In this document: piece after piece, positions 53,770 through 64,000 of the stretch
Numbering within the stretch: the stretch's first letter is position 1
How the letters are laid out: every line of letters begins with the position of its first letter
NCBI RefSeq assembly: GCF_024586455.1
Contig: NW_026089623.1
Coordinates: 15,380,236-15,444,235, forward strand
DNA: 64,000 bases
Origin: Bactrocera neohumeralis
Taxonomy: Eukaryota; Arthropoda; Insecta; Diptera; Tephritidae
Direction: 5' to 3'
Program-made: the position numbers and the translations under genes
Notes under the pieces: model-generated
Database searches by the model: none
What the model saw: only the letters and a program-made list of their open reading frames with translations
Told to the model about the DNA's origin: nothing

Positions 53770-56543
53770 GTCATGTGTAGAAGTTCACGCAAGTGAGGAA
53801 AGTTCTATGATCGCCATTCACTTGGGAATGGCCAGAAACGATTCTTTTACACATGGCTCAAGCAGCTCACAACTTCCGGTCTTTGACCAAGTATCCTCTG
53901 GTTAGCCTAAGAACATCCGTTCGAAGGCGAGCTAAAGTGAGAAGGCGAAACATCCCCTACATAGGGTTGTGCCCCAATGAAAAGGAACAACAAGCCTCGG
54001 AAGAGAAACCCCCTTTTTGATGACTACCATGGCAAACGAAATAAGGACTATGATATCAGGGCATGCACGCTGGAAGGTGCCGCTGCCCAGCTGGTTGATG
54101 ACCTGGTTAGAGTGAAGGCTGACATCACCGCCGTCCAAGAAATGCGATGGACGGGACAAGAACAGAGACGAGTAGGTCCTTGTGAAATTTACTACAGTGG
54201 CCATATAAAGGAGCGCAAGGAGTGTTGGATTCGTGGTGGGAGAGAGACTCCGTCTAACCACAATCCGCATCAAAGCGATGTTCTTCAACATATCGCTGAT
54301 TTGCACCCACGCCCCGACAGAACAGAAGTACGATGTGACCAAAGATGCCTTCTATGAGCGCTTGGAGCGCGCTTATGAGAGCTGCCACCACCACGATGTC
54401 AAAATCGTGCTTGGCGACTTTAACGCCAGGGTGGGCAAAGAAGGTATATTTGGCACTACGGTCGGTAAATTCAGCCTCCACGACGAAACATCCCCAAATG
54501 GGTTGAGGCTGATCGACTTCGCCGGGGCCCGAAATATGGTTATCTGTGGTACTAGATTCCAGCACAAGAAGATACATCAAGCTACCTGGTAGTCTCCGGA
54601 TCGAAAAGCCACCAACCAGATCAATCATGTTGTGATAGACGGAAGACACGTCTCCAGTGTCCTAGACGTGCGTACGCTCCGAGGTCCTAACATCGACTCG
54701 GATCACCATCTTGTTGCAGCTAAGGTTCGCACCCACCTGTGTACAGCAAAAAACGCACGTCAACAAACACAAGGAAGGTTCGACGTCGAGAGGCTGCAAT
54801 CACAACAGACAGCCGAATGATTTGCTACTCGGCTTGCCCTCCTGCTCTCTGAGAGCACTCGTCAACAACTCGTTATAAGGGAACTGTGGGACGGTATTTC
54901 AAACTCCTTACGTACAGCTGCAACCGAAACCATTGGTTTTCGGAAAGTGCAAAAGAGCAGCTGGTACGACGAGGAGTGCCGTGTCGCAGCGGAGAGAAAA
55001 CAGGCTGCCTATCTCGCAACGTTACGATCGACCACTTCACGTGCGGGATGGGATAGATACCGAGAGTTGAAGAGGGAAGCGAAACGCATTTGCAGACAGA
55101 AGAAGAAAGAGGCCGAAATGTGTGAGTACGAAGAGCTTGATAAGCTGGTTGACAGGGGTAATGCTCGAAAATTCAACGAAAAAATGCGGCGGCTTATAGA
55201 AGGTTTCAAGACCGGAGTATACTCTTGTAGAACCTCTAAAGGTGATCTGGTCACCGATGCCCAGAGCATACTAAGATTATGGGGGGACCACTTCTCCAGC
55301 CTGCTGAATGGCAGCGAATGCACTACACCAGCAGAAGAGAACCCGATTCCCCAATCGATGACGATGGAGCAGACGTTCCATTACCCGACCATGAAGAAGT
55401 TCGAATAGCAATTACCCGCCTGAAAAACAACAAAGCGGCGGGGGCCGATGGATTGCCGGCCGAGCTATTCAAACAAGGCGGCGAAGAGCTGATAAGGAGT
55501 ATGCTGCAGCTTCTTTGTTAAATATGGTCGCACGAAAGCATGCCCAACGATTGGAATTTAAGTGTGCTATGCCCAATCCATAGATAGGGAGACCCCACAA
55601 TCTGCGCCAACTACCGTGGGATAAGCCTCCTCAACATCGCGTATAAGGTTCTATCGAGCGTATTGTGTGAAAGATTAAAGCCCACCGTCAACAAACTGAT
55701 TGGACTTTGTCAGTTTGGCTTTAGAACTGGAAAATCAACAACCGACCAGATATTCACCATACGCCAAATCTTGGAAAATACCCGTGAAAGGAGAATCGAC
55801 ACACACCACGTCTTCGTCGATTTCAAAGCTGCTTTCGACAGCACGAAAAGGAGCTGCCTTTATGCCGCGATGTCTGAATTTGGTATCCCCGCAAAACTAA
55901 TACGGCTGTGTAAACTGACGTTGAGCAACACAAAGGCTCCGTCAGGATCAGGAAGGACCTCTCCGAGCCGTTCGATACCAAACGAGGTTTCAGACAAGGC
56001 GACTCCCTATCGTGCGACTTTTTCAACCTGCTGCTGGATAAAATAATTCGAGCTGCAGAACTTAATCGAGCAAGTACAATATTTATAAGAGTGTACAGCT
56101 GCTGGCATATGCCGATGATATTGATATCATCGGCCTCAACACCCACGCCGTTAGTTCTGTTTTTTCCAGACTGGACAAGGAAGCAATGCAAATGGGTCTG
56201 ACAGTGAACGAGGGCAAGACGAAATATCTCCTGTCATCAAACAAACAGTCGTCGCACTCGCGACTTGACTCTCACGTCACTGTTGACAGTCATAACATTG
56301 AACTTGTAGACCACTTCGTCTATCTTGGAACCAGCGTAAACACCACCAACAATGTTAGCCTAGAAATCCAACGCACGATAACTCTTGCCAACAGGTGCTA
56401 CTTCGGACTAAGTAGGCAATTGAGACGCCTCTCTCGACGAACAAAAACCAAACCCTATAAGTCACTCATAATTCTCGTTCTGCTATATGGTGCAGAGGCT
56501 TGGACGATGACATCAACTGATGAGTTGACGTTGCGAGGTTTCG
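53770..56543 (+). pseudogene. RTE-2: second RTE LINE, 3'-truncated
   Basis: Begins like RTE-1 (gtcatgtgtagaagttcacg) and follows it with many substitutions and independent indels. Endonuclease pieces: 53977-54357, 54233-54592. Pre-RT: 54632-54820, 54947-55408. RT: 55279-55521, 55663-56046 (VFVDFKAAFDS). A later part with YADDIDIIG lies near 56110-56136, then 56186-56581. A 40-bp stretch present in RTE-1 (NVRSLNWE) is missing near 54073. The homology ends at 56543 in an X repeat, so the last 130 codons and tail are absent. Confidence 0.9.
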
Positions 56544-58012
56544 TACTGTACTGTGTTATGTGTGCATATAAACAAATTTGACAGATCATACGCATAATGT
56601 TTGTAAATTTGTCTACAACATATGTATGTAATATGTACACTCAATGCTCCATGCGAAATCTCCGTTGACACGGACAACCAATGGCGAAGCTCACTTTTTG
56701 TCAGAGTCAATGTGGCGACAAAGCGTCATAACATTGTATTGTTGGTAGAAAATCCGAGCTGTGCGGAAAAAAATAAACGAACGGCCGCCGATTGTCACCG
56801 CTTCCCTTGCCGCTGTACAGCTTCGCCAACAAACCAGCGTAAATATGTATGTTTGTGTGTGGGCTTGCATACATATCGACGCCGATTTTTGCAAGCCGCG
56901 TAACAATATGTTTTACATTCCTTGACAAATACAGTCAATCCCGGTTATGTGCCACAATCAAAGATACAGATTTTTGTGGTTTGTTAAAAATAAAAATATA
57001 ATATGGCACATAATCGAGTGTGGATACTTAAATGAGTGGTACTTAAAACAATAATTTCTATGTATTTCTATGTATATGCAGCAAGATATTGGCAGTTAAG
57101 AGGCACGATTTTCATTTAAGCGGAGTACTACTTAACCGGGAATCACTGTACACATAAATCAGAGGAATATTGAATGTTTTCTTTGATACATTTCTTGACT
57201 TGAAAATCGACAAATAACTATGTTGCGAATTTGCTTGTTGAAAGTGCTCTTGCGTTCATGAATGAAATTGTTTTTGCTGTAAGATTTCCCACATTTGGCT
57301 GCCATATTGACTTGTGACGCCCCTGATGCTATTTCAGACATTTGTTGTTTTTGTAGAACAATATTTGTAATTTTTGCGGGTGACATACATATCTACATGT
57401 GAACACATACAAGTATGTAGGTTTGTGTATGCGTTACTTGTGTACCAATGTCATATGTACATATTTATGTATGTACATATGTACATATGAGCAGCGCGCA
57501 CATGTCATAATTGATAAGTGATAAAATGATTTGAGTTCGCGAAAGCGAAAATAAACACATATGGTCACGATACATGTGAATATAAATTTTGAATGACAAA
57601 ATATATGATTTATTTACATTTATCACTATTATATAATTTTTTTAATATATTATGATATGTAGTTTGTTATATATGGACATATGAAATGAAGTAAACACAT
57701 AAGTGTGAATATATCAAATACAAAAAATAATTTTAAAAATAGGCTTTATTTCCACATTAACTAAGAATATTGCTTTGAAAAAGTAATCTAATTCAAATGT
57801 ATTCAATTGCACATGTATTCATTAATATGCACAAAAAGAATTCATACGAATACACATGTTTGCATATCAACGTATAAAAATATAAGCAAAAGAGCTAACA
57901 TACGTCTGTAACAGCAATATATAGTTATGAGCATAATTTTTATTCCACGCTCAGCTCTGTTCAAGCGAAAATGTTAAAATTTCTCCTGCCGTGCTGTCAG
58001 TGGTGAAAACTT
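56544..58012 (+). repeat. X-family repeat copy Q (uninterrupted)
   Basis: Nearly collinear with copy P but empty at the mariner site (TA at 56569-56570), the gypsy site (CGCG at 57495-57498) and the RTE site (gataaaatgat at 57520-57530). Its right end, after ccgtgctgtcagtggtgaaa, runs into the 3' LTR of gypsy-2. Noncoding. Confidence 0.9.
56932..57148. mobile_element. Tigger/pogo-like MITE in X copy Q
   Basis: Same termini as 35806-36032, with TA on both sides and about 10 bp shorter owing to an internal change near 57066. Confidence 0.8.
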
Positions 58013-58450
58013 TTTTCACCGAAGTGATGAACAACGACAAATTAAACAACTGAGTTGAAGGTTTAATCGATAATCAGCCTTCCGTTTTATTTTGTGCTTT
58101 CTTAAATACTAATATTTTGCTTTCTTGCAATAACTTAAAAATAAATGCTTGCGTAAAAATTCTTAGGAAATGTGTCTTGTGCATTTTGCAAAGTAATACA
58201 GTTAATAAAGTTATTATACATTTTGTTAACTGTTGCATTTTCGTTAGCGGAAATGCACTTGAATGAACAATAAATACAAATTATTAAAATTCTTCGGAGT
58301 TGTTGAATGTTGCATTTTCGTTAGTGGAAATAGTGGTACATTTTATTAACTGTTGCATTTTCGTTAGCGAAAATGCACTTGGACAAACAATTCTTTGGAA
58401 AACTCAATTAATAAATATTCGTATTCTTTGAAAATAGTATTCTTTATAAC
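58013..58450 (-). repeat. Gypsy-2 3' LTR (boundaries approximate)
   Basis: The inner end is defined by a polypurine tract (cggtgggggt on minus) at 58451-58460; the LTR then begins (g)ttataaag. The outer end is taken where X homology stops (about 58012). It contains the hairpin gcattttcgttagcg-aaatgc in full at 58234-58255 and 58354-58375 and partly at 58312-58333. The partner LTR is beyond the window, so limits cannot be checked. Confidence 0.7.
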
Positions 58451-58482
58451 ACCCCCACCGTTAGTTTGAGGCTCCGACGAAA

Positions 58483-59643
58483 TTATATTATCTTTGCCGG
58501 ATTGTTTATAGTTTCATTTTTTAATTGTACATTTGGAATATATGTTTTTTTATTCTTAAAGAGGTATATAAAAATAATTAAGATACATATTGATATAATA
58601 ATTGAGATATCTATACCAAAACTAAGTATTATTGAGTTCTTATCTGTATATAGTATATTTTTCAGTGTTTCTTCGTATTCCATTTGCTTCAGATATAAAG
58701 ATTCAATTTTTATGTCTGCTAGTGTTGTATTACTATTGTCTTTAATTTTTGTAATGATATTAGGTAGAATAAACTTGTCTTGTATTTTTATTTTGACATT
58801 TGTAAAAGTCTTGTTTAACGCGTTTATTTCACAATTTTCGAATTTGATTAAGTAATTTCCTGAAATGTTTAATTTAGCTTTGTTGCAGTTATGGGATATT
58901 GTGCTGTTAAAATGTTTAAGAATTAGTACTCCAGGAATTATTTCGCTTATCTCTTGTGTATTTAATGTTTGTATTTTGCAATTAGCTTCTTCAAAGTTTA
59001 GTATTTTGTTTAAACAATCATCGTTAATTTTTATAAGATTTCTTTTTAGATTATCTTTAATATATGTGCTATAAATATTGCTTTCTGAATCTATGAGAGC
59101 ATCAGAGTGGCTAACCTTTATGGATTTATTATTTTTGTCAGGAATGGGTACGAATGTCGCCATGGATAGTGAATCTTGCGAATATTGTGGTATAGAGAGA
59201 ATTATTATAATATTACCTTCGTGAAGTGCTATGGCTACTTTAATATTAGTATAACTGTCGAAGTCTGTGATTAATTCGAGTTCGGTTTGGCTGAGAATAT
59301 CTGTGGGGATGATTCCCAGTTTCCCGGAGAAAATAATCTGTCCTATGTCGTCTACGTGATGCCGTAGGAGTGAGATGTCGTTGTTAATCTGGTATATGCG
59401 CTCTATAAATGTTATCTCGTCCTCTATGGTTGAAATTTTATTCCCTATAATATTCTTGACTTTGTTTAAGTAGTCCCCGATAATGTTTTGCTGATAGTTT
59501 ATGTGGTTAGTTATTTTCTGGATTTGGGAGTTCATGACATTGTTTATATAGGTTGGTTTGTTCATTTCGTTAGTTAAGTTTTCATCGTTCGTATGTAGTA
59601 ATTTAAGAGTTTTAGTTATTTGTTCTTCATCGTCACTGTCCAT
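58483..59643 (-). pseudogene. Gypsy-2 env-like protein, ectodomain and anchor
   Basis: 386 open codons: an N-terminal helical part (residues 1-110), a Cys-containing middle (NDDCLNKILNFEEANCKIQT, SHNCNKAKLNISGNYLIKF) with several N-x-S/T glycosylation motifs, and a C-terminal membrane segment (Ile/Leu-rich, about residues 343-363) with a basic tail. This matches the membrane-proximal part of errantivirus envelope proteins. The signal peptide and first part lie in 59793-59957 (MIKWIIMMATLTP), separated by stops and a short tandem duplication. No intact furin site is visible. Not functional as it stands. Confidence 0.82.
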
Positions 59644-60084
59644 TGTACCTGCAATAATTTTTAGACCTTTCCTATAATGTTTAAGAGAGCCCGTTTCCTT
59701 CGGAAATGTGGGTTAAGGTTTTCTATTTTTGCTCTCAATAGCATAAAGTTCTTATTTATTGTATTTGCTCTTAATAGCATAAAGTTCTTATTTATTGTTT
59801 ATTATGTGTAGCACTTTTATGTAGTGTTCTACAGTTTTAGTCTCTCCTGTGTTTATCGCTATGTATCCATTATTGTTCGATACGTCCTGTAGGTCGATGG
59901 TTTGAGTCTTGAATGTTGGGGTAAGTGTTGCCATCATTATGATCCATTTAATCATCAAAAAAAAAAAAAATTACATTTATTTAATTGCTTTGATTTTGGG
60001 GTTACTCTTGTCTTGGTATTTCTTCTTAGGTCTAACGTGAGATTTATAATATTTATGTCCAGTTCCTGTTATCTGTAAGTGGTC
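59644..60084 (-). other. Gypsy-2 env 5' part and pol-env junction
   Basis: Contains the env leader (59793-59957), then a roughly 34-bp direct duplication (atagcataaagttcttattt at about 59740 and 59774) carrying a TAA in each copy. A homopolymer A-run on + lies at 59957-59970. It may also contain the splice acceptor used for env mRNA in errantiviruses, but I cannot assign one. Confidence 0.55.
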
Positions 60085-61149
60085 ATCATCTATTTTTCAG
60101 CATTAATTTTCCTGTATTTTCTGTGATTTTTACCCCCTCTTATCTCTCTAATGTAATTTGGTCCGCCTTCTAATTCTATATCCTTCCGGTTTTCATTTAA
60201 CTTCTGAATGTACTTTTCTTTCTTTGAATTTATAAGATCATTAATTTCTTTGTATCTATCTTCATGTACTTTGCCATTTACAAAATCAATCGGTTTGATA
60301 AAAACCTATTATTCTTATCATTTTATCTTCTATACTTTCGTCTTTGTTTTCTTTATCGTGCCTTAACAAGCGTATGTGCTCATTGATTGTGTTGTGTAGT
60401 CTCTCAATGTCGGCGTTAGACGTATGGTTACTATTGGAAGTATAGTGAATATCTATGTTCTCCTTTTTCAAAAATTCTTGCATCGGTATAGCTTTAAAGC
60501 CTAGTTCATTATCCACAACAATTTTATTTATTTTCCCATAAGTATTGATTATCAGCAAAAGTTTTGTTTTAAATTCTGTCCAACTCCTACCGTTTATTTG
60601 AAATGCTAACGCGAACTTCGAAAATTTATCAATTGCTGTCATAAAAAGTTTCTTACCTAAAGTATAAAATAAGTCTATATGTAATGTTTCCAGAGGTTTG
60701 GATGGAGTTTCTGTAATTTTGTAAGGGATCTTCGAGGGTTTCACAGTTATTTATGAACTGAGTTATCCTTTGTTTTAATTTAGGATTGTAAATTCGCGTA
60801 ATTAATTCTTTATATACTGCCTGAATTCCTCTATGGTTTTTGTCAAGATGTTCGTTTTTAATAATTTCAGTTAATCGATTTTCGTCTTCTATGTCTTCCG
60901 TCATGAATGTAGATCTAAGTACTTTAAAATTTGGGTTATTTGAAAATAGTTCTTCGTAAACAGTTTTAAACATAGTATAAAATTCGTCTTCGATAAAAAT
61001 AGCATTCAGTTGTGTTGGATTAAAATGATTCTTTAGTATTGTAATTGCTGTTTCCCTGTCCATTTCCTTCATAGAAATTATTCTTCTTTTATTTTTAAAA
61101 AGAGATTTATTTTTTATTCTTAATGATCCAGAGGTAGTTTTCATTATAA
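60085..61149 (-). pseudogene. Gypsy-2 integrase, several frameshifts
   Basis: The zinc-binding part (60653-61144) has HLDKNHRGIQAVYKELI and FINNCE, but the last Cys of H2C2 is absent where the frame shifts near 60735. The core (60286-60744) has all three acidic residues: LHIDLFY, IVVDNELGF and SNADIERLHNTI. A C-terminal tail in another frame reads VNGKVHEDRYKEINDLINSK, then GGPNYIREIRGGKNHRKYRK (about 60100-60295). A one-base shift near 61148 separates it from RNase H. Confidence 0.88.
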
Positions 61150-61776
61150 CTACTTTTTAAACATATTAATTGGTGAAGTAGTACTTTTTATCGTTCCCCT
61201 GTCGCACTCTAGTGTATTAATGCTGGGTTCAATTTCAATCCTTGACAAAGCGTCGGAATTATTATTCTTTATTCCTTTCTTGTACCTAATATCATAATCG
61301 TATTCAGATAATCTTAATCTCCACATAACAAGTTTTGAATTTGGTTCCTTTATAGAAAAGAGCCATGTCAGTGGCTTAGGATCTGTCTCTATTATAAACT
61401 TACGACCAAAAAGGTATGGCCTAAAATATTTTGTAGCCCATACGATTGCCAATAATTCCTTCTCTATTGTGCTATAATTTGTTTCATGCGTATTAAGGGT
61501 GCGACTGGCGTAGCATATTGGATGATTATCTTGCGAAAGTACCGCTCCCAAAGCGTAATTACTGGCGTCCGTTGTCAATGTAAATGTTTTAGAAAAGTCT
61601 GGGTATGTTAGTATTGGATCATGTGTTAGTAGGGTCTTGAGGGTGTTAAAACTTTTTTCGTAGTCCGAGTCATTTATATTTATCTGTGAATCTTTCTTTA
61701 AGCACCTAGTCATTGGTTTAGCTACAGCCGAGTAGTCCTTTATGAACTTCCTGTAGTAGCCTGTGAGCCCTAAGAA
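61150..61776 (-). pseudogene. Gypsy-2 RNase H
   Basis: LTTDASNYALGAVLSQDNHP, IEKELLAIVWATKYFRPYL, IIETDPKPLTWLF and NNNSDALSRIE mark the RNase H of a 17.6/297-like element. It is in frame with the RT except for one TAA at 61777-61779, before the conserved FLGLTGYYRKFIKDYS stretch. Confidence 0.9.
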
Positions 61777-63209
61777 TTACTTGATCTGTTTTGCTGTTTT
61801 GGGTATTGGGAAGTTAACAACGCATTCTATCTTTTTAGGATTGGACTTGACTCCTTCCGTTGTAATTATGTGCCCAAGGAACTCTGTTTCCTTTTTTAGA
61901 AATTTTGATTTATCTAGCTGGACTTTAAAATTTGCCTCCTGTAATCTTGCGAATATAAGTCTAAGTGAGTTCATTTGTTCCTGTAAGGATGTTGAAAATA
62001 TGATTATATCGTCCAGGTATACTAGGCAGATTTTGTTGATATAATCTTGGAGTAGATTATTCATCAATCTCTGGAACGTTGCAGGGGCTGTTTTTAGTCC
62101 GAAAGGCATTCGCAGAAATTCATAGTGGCCTCCTTCGACACTAAATGCAGTTTTGTGGATGTCTTCTTCCTCTATCTCGATTTGGTGGAAACCCTTCGCC
62201 AGATCGAGTGTAGTGAAGTACTGGCTTCTTCCCAGTTTTTCAAGAATCTCGTCTATGTTCGGGATGGGAAACTTGTCATCGATCGTTACTTCGTTCAGTT
62301 TACGATAGTCGATTACAAGTCTCCACTTTGGTTTCCCGCTGGCATTGGCCTTCTTTGGCACGATCCAAATTGGGGCTGAGTAGGGAGAATTGCTATTCCT
62401 AATTATCCCGTGTTTTAACATTTCTTGGATTTGATCTGTGACTTCTTCCTTATGTACGTATGGGTACCTATATGACTTAGAAAATATAGGTATGTTGTTT
62501 GTAGTTCTAATTCTATGTTTTATTGCTGAAGTAAATGAAAGTCCTTCATTTTCCTGGTAAAAAATATTACGATATTCTTTTATTATTTGCAACAATTGTG
62601 ACCTTTCCTCGGGGTTCAAGTGCCCTATTCTAATTTGGTCAGCCAATGGTTTAGATTCTTTATTTTCGATTATGTTAAAATTTTCGTGATCTACTTTTTG
62701 CGTAGTCACCCGATTGGTTTCAGATAGTAAGTTTATCTTTGCTTCTTGATTTCTTACATTTAAAATTCCCTCTCTTACAATGTTTCCGCTGTTTTCTTCC
62801 TTATAATATACTAGGTCAGAGTCATCTGGTACTACTATCTTTCTTTCATTTAAGTTTTCGTTTTCGAAGTGCATAGGGAGTGTCTTGTTACCGATCTTTA
62901 TTTCGTCCTTTTTATAATCGATACAGGCATTTAGTGGTTTCAATATATCGTTACCTATTAGACCGTCAAAAAAGTTATGAAATTTTATTATATAAAACTC
63001 TATTGGTTTATTATTTCCAATGTCGCTAAATTCTTCGAACATGGGTACTATTGCCTTTTTGTCAACGTAAATTCGATGTTGGAGAGTTTTAATTAAAAGT
63101 GGGCTAGTTGGATGAATTCTTTTGGGGTCGCAGATACCCGGATTTAAAATGGAGTTTGTTGCGCCTGTGTCTATTATAAGTCTTATAAAACCTATCTTTG
63201 TTTTTATTA
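61777..63209 (-). pseudogene. Gypsy-2 protease and reverse transcriptase
   Basis: The protease active site reads LIIDTGATNSIL (about 63140-63185) and is intact. FDGLIGNDILKPLNA closes the protease. RT: NSPYSAPIWIVPKK, WRLVIDYRKLNEVTIDDKFP, FTTLDLAKGFHQIEI (first Asp), MPFGLKTAPATFQR and LVYLDDIIIFS (catalytic pair, about 62010-62020), then FLGHIITTEGV. Open for 421 codons from 63042. Pol is reached from gag in the -1 frame at 63210-63240, as in other errantiviruses. One nonsense codon at its end blocks RNase H and integrase. Confidence 0.93.
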
Positions 63210-64000
63210 TTATAAATGGTAATTTATTCTTGAGGCTGATTCCTGAAAATTTTCAGCCACTTCTATTTTTCCTATGTCCATAGGTTCCGGTTGGTTTCTG
63301 AAATTTGGTCTCTGGAAGGATGAGTTTTGAGGACTAGGGTTTTGTGGGTTTGCTTGTTGGTATGGCTGGGATTGTTGGTAATTTCTTCCGTTATTTTGGG
63401 GCATTGGTTGGAAATTCCTTCTGTTGAATAGTTGTTGGGAATTCCCGTATTGTGTTCTATTCCTACTGTCTTTTTTATTGTATTGTGTATTGTTTCTATA
63501 GTCAGTATTCCTATTACTTGAATGAGTTTTAAATTCTGTGCTGTTGTTCACGTTATTGCTCCCTGTATGTGCGTACCCGGCTTGGAACAGTATGTCCATA
63601 GCATGTTCCAAGTCTTCTGAGTTCCTACAGAAAAGGATTGATTTCATTGGTTCAGGAAGTTTGTTTTTAAAGATATTGAGGGCAGTGCGCTTGTTGTTCA
63701 TCGCACTCTCTCTAGTTGCTTCGGTTTCTCCTAAAATGGTTACTAATTTGTTATTTAACCTGTGTAACCTGGTTTTCATGTCGTTGTAAAAATCTAAAGT
63801 GTTTGTTCTAAAGGTCACGCTTCGTAATTCGTCAAAGAGTTCTTCGCAAGAACGTCTATCCCCGAAATTATTCTGTAGTATGTTTTTAATCTCTGTCCAT
63901 GAGGTCGCGTGGCAGTTTATTTCTATTGCCTGTCTTGCTCTTCCTTTTAGCTTTGATTTTATTAAGTCCGAAAAAACTAGTTGGGACAGTTCGTCATATG
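63210..64000 (-). CDS. Gypsy-2 Gag, C-terminal part (continues outside window)
   Basis: Open from the window edge to the TAA at 63210-63212. Readable parts are SDLIKSKLKGRARQAIEI, CEELFDELRSVTFRTNTLDF, KNKLPEPMKSILFCRN and an Asn/Gln-rich tail with PEPMDIGKIEVAEN. No zinc knuckle. It overlaps the start of pol in another frame. The N-terminus lies outside the window. It would assemble the element's particle. Confidence 0.88.
   Translation of the reverse strand, partial: YDELSQLVFSDLIKSKLKGRARQAIEINCHATSWTEIKNILQNNFGDRRSCEELFDELRSVTFRTNTLDFYNDMKTRLHRLNNKLVTILGETEATRESAMNNKRTALNIFKNKLPEPMKSILFCRNSEDLEHAMDILFQAGYAHTGSNNVNNSTEFKTHSSNRNTDYRNNTQYNKKDSRNRTQYGNSQQLFNRRNFQPMPQNNGRNYQQSQPYQQANPQNPSPQNSSFQRPNFRNQPEPMDIGKIEVAENFQESASRINYHL

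Overview
The window is eukaryotic repeat DNA, most likely from a higher fly. The main evidence is the element content: BEL/Pao and gypsy/errantivirus LTR elements, RTE, CR1-like and LOA-like LINEs, Harbinger, Tc1/mariner and pogo elements. The AT-rich spacers full of acatacatatgta-type microsatellites fit Tephritidae or a close relative, but that is inference. I see no convincing host gene, rRNA, tRNA, CRISPR array or bacterial feature. Almost every base can be assigned to a transposable element (TE) or its decay product, so this is a nested TE cluster.

Region by region. 1-3525: old minus-strand BEL/Pao copy (BEL-1) with its protease-RT part deleted. 4006-4640: noncoding interspersed repeat. 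4641-15390: a PIF/Harbinger element with two convergent genes, a Myb/MADF-like protein (+) and a DDE transposase (-). A nearly complete BEL/Pao element (BEL-2, 5013-13248, 5-bp target site duplication (TSD)) sits inside an intron of the Myb-like gene. 15401-23487: a 4.05-kb tandem duplication (15401-19452 and 19459-23487) carrying a mariner-type remnant, a noncoding repeat, a Tc1 remnant and part of a family I call X. 23488-27604: LOA-like LINE in ruins. 27605-30683: X repeat, foldback element, a basic-protein remnant and short repeats. 30684-34120: a DNA transposon with about 300-bp terminal inverted repeats (TIRs) and one long gene of an uncharacterised transposase-like family; this is the most interesting object in the window.

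34876-51110 is one X copy split by a mariner, a 10.8-kb gypsy element (36382-47171, TSD CGCG) and a full-length RTE LINE (47209-50481, 11-bp TSD). That gypsy element is itself broken by a pogo transposon, a noncoding repeat and a 628-bp MITE (short non-autonomous TIR element). A second X copy at 56544-58012 is empty at all three of these sites, so the window holds its own before/after comparison. 51380-56543 holds a noncoding repeat, gypsy integrase scraps split by a CR1-like LINE, and a 3'-truncated second RTE. 58013-64000 is the 3' LTR and most of the coding region of a second errantivirus-type gypsy element that runs off the window.

The genes do not form a pathway. Each serves its own element, and nearly all carry frameshifts, stops or lost catalytic residues. 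The longest near-intact frames are the transposase-like gene at 31570-33657, the BEL-2 RT (8183-9673), and the gypsy-2 env-like (58483-59643) and RT (61777-63042) frames.
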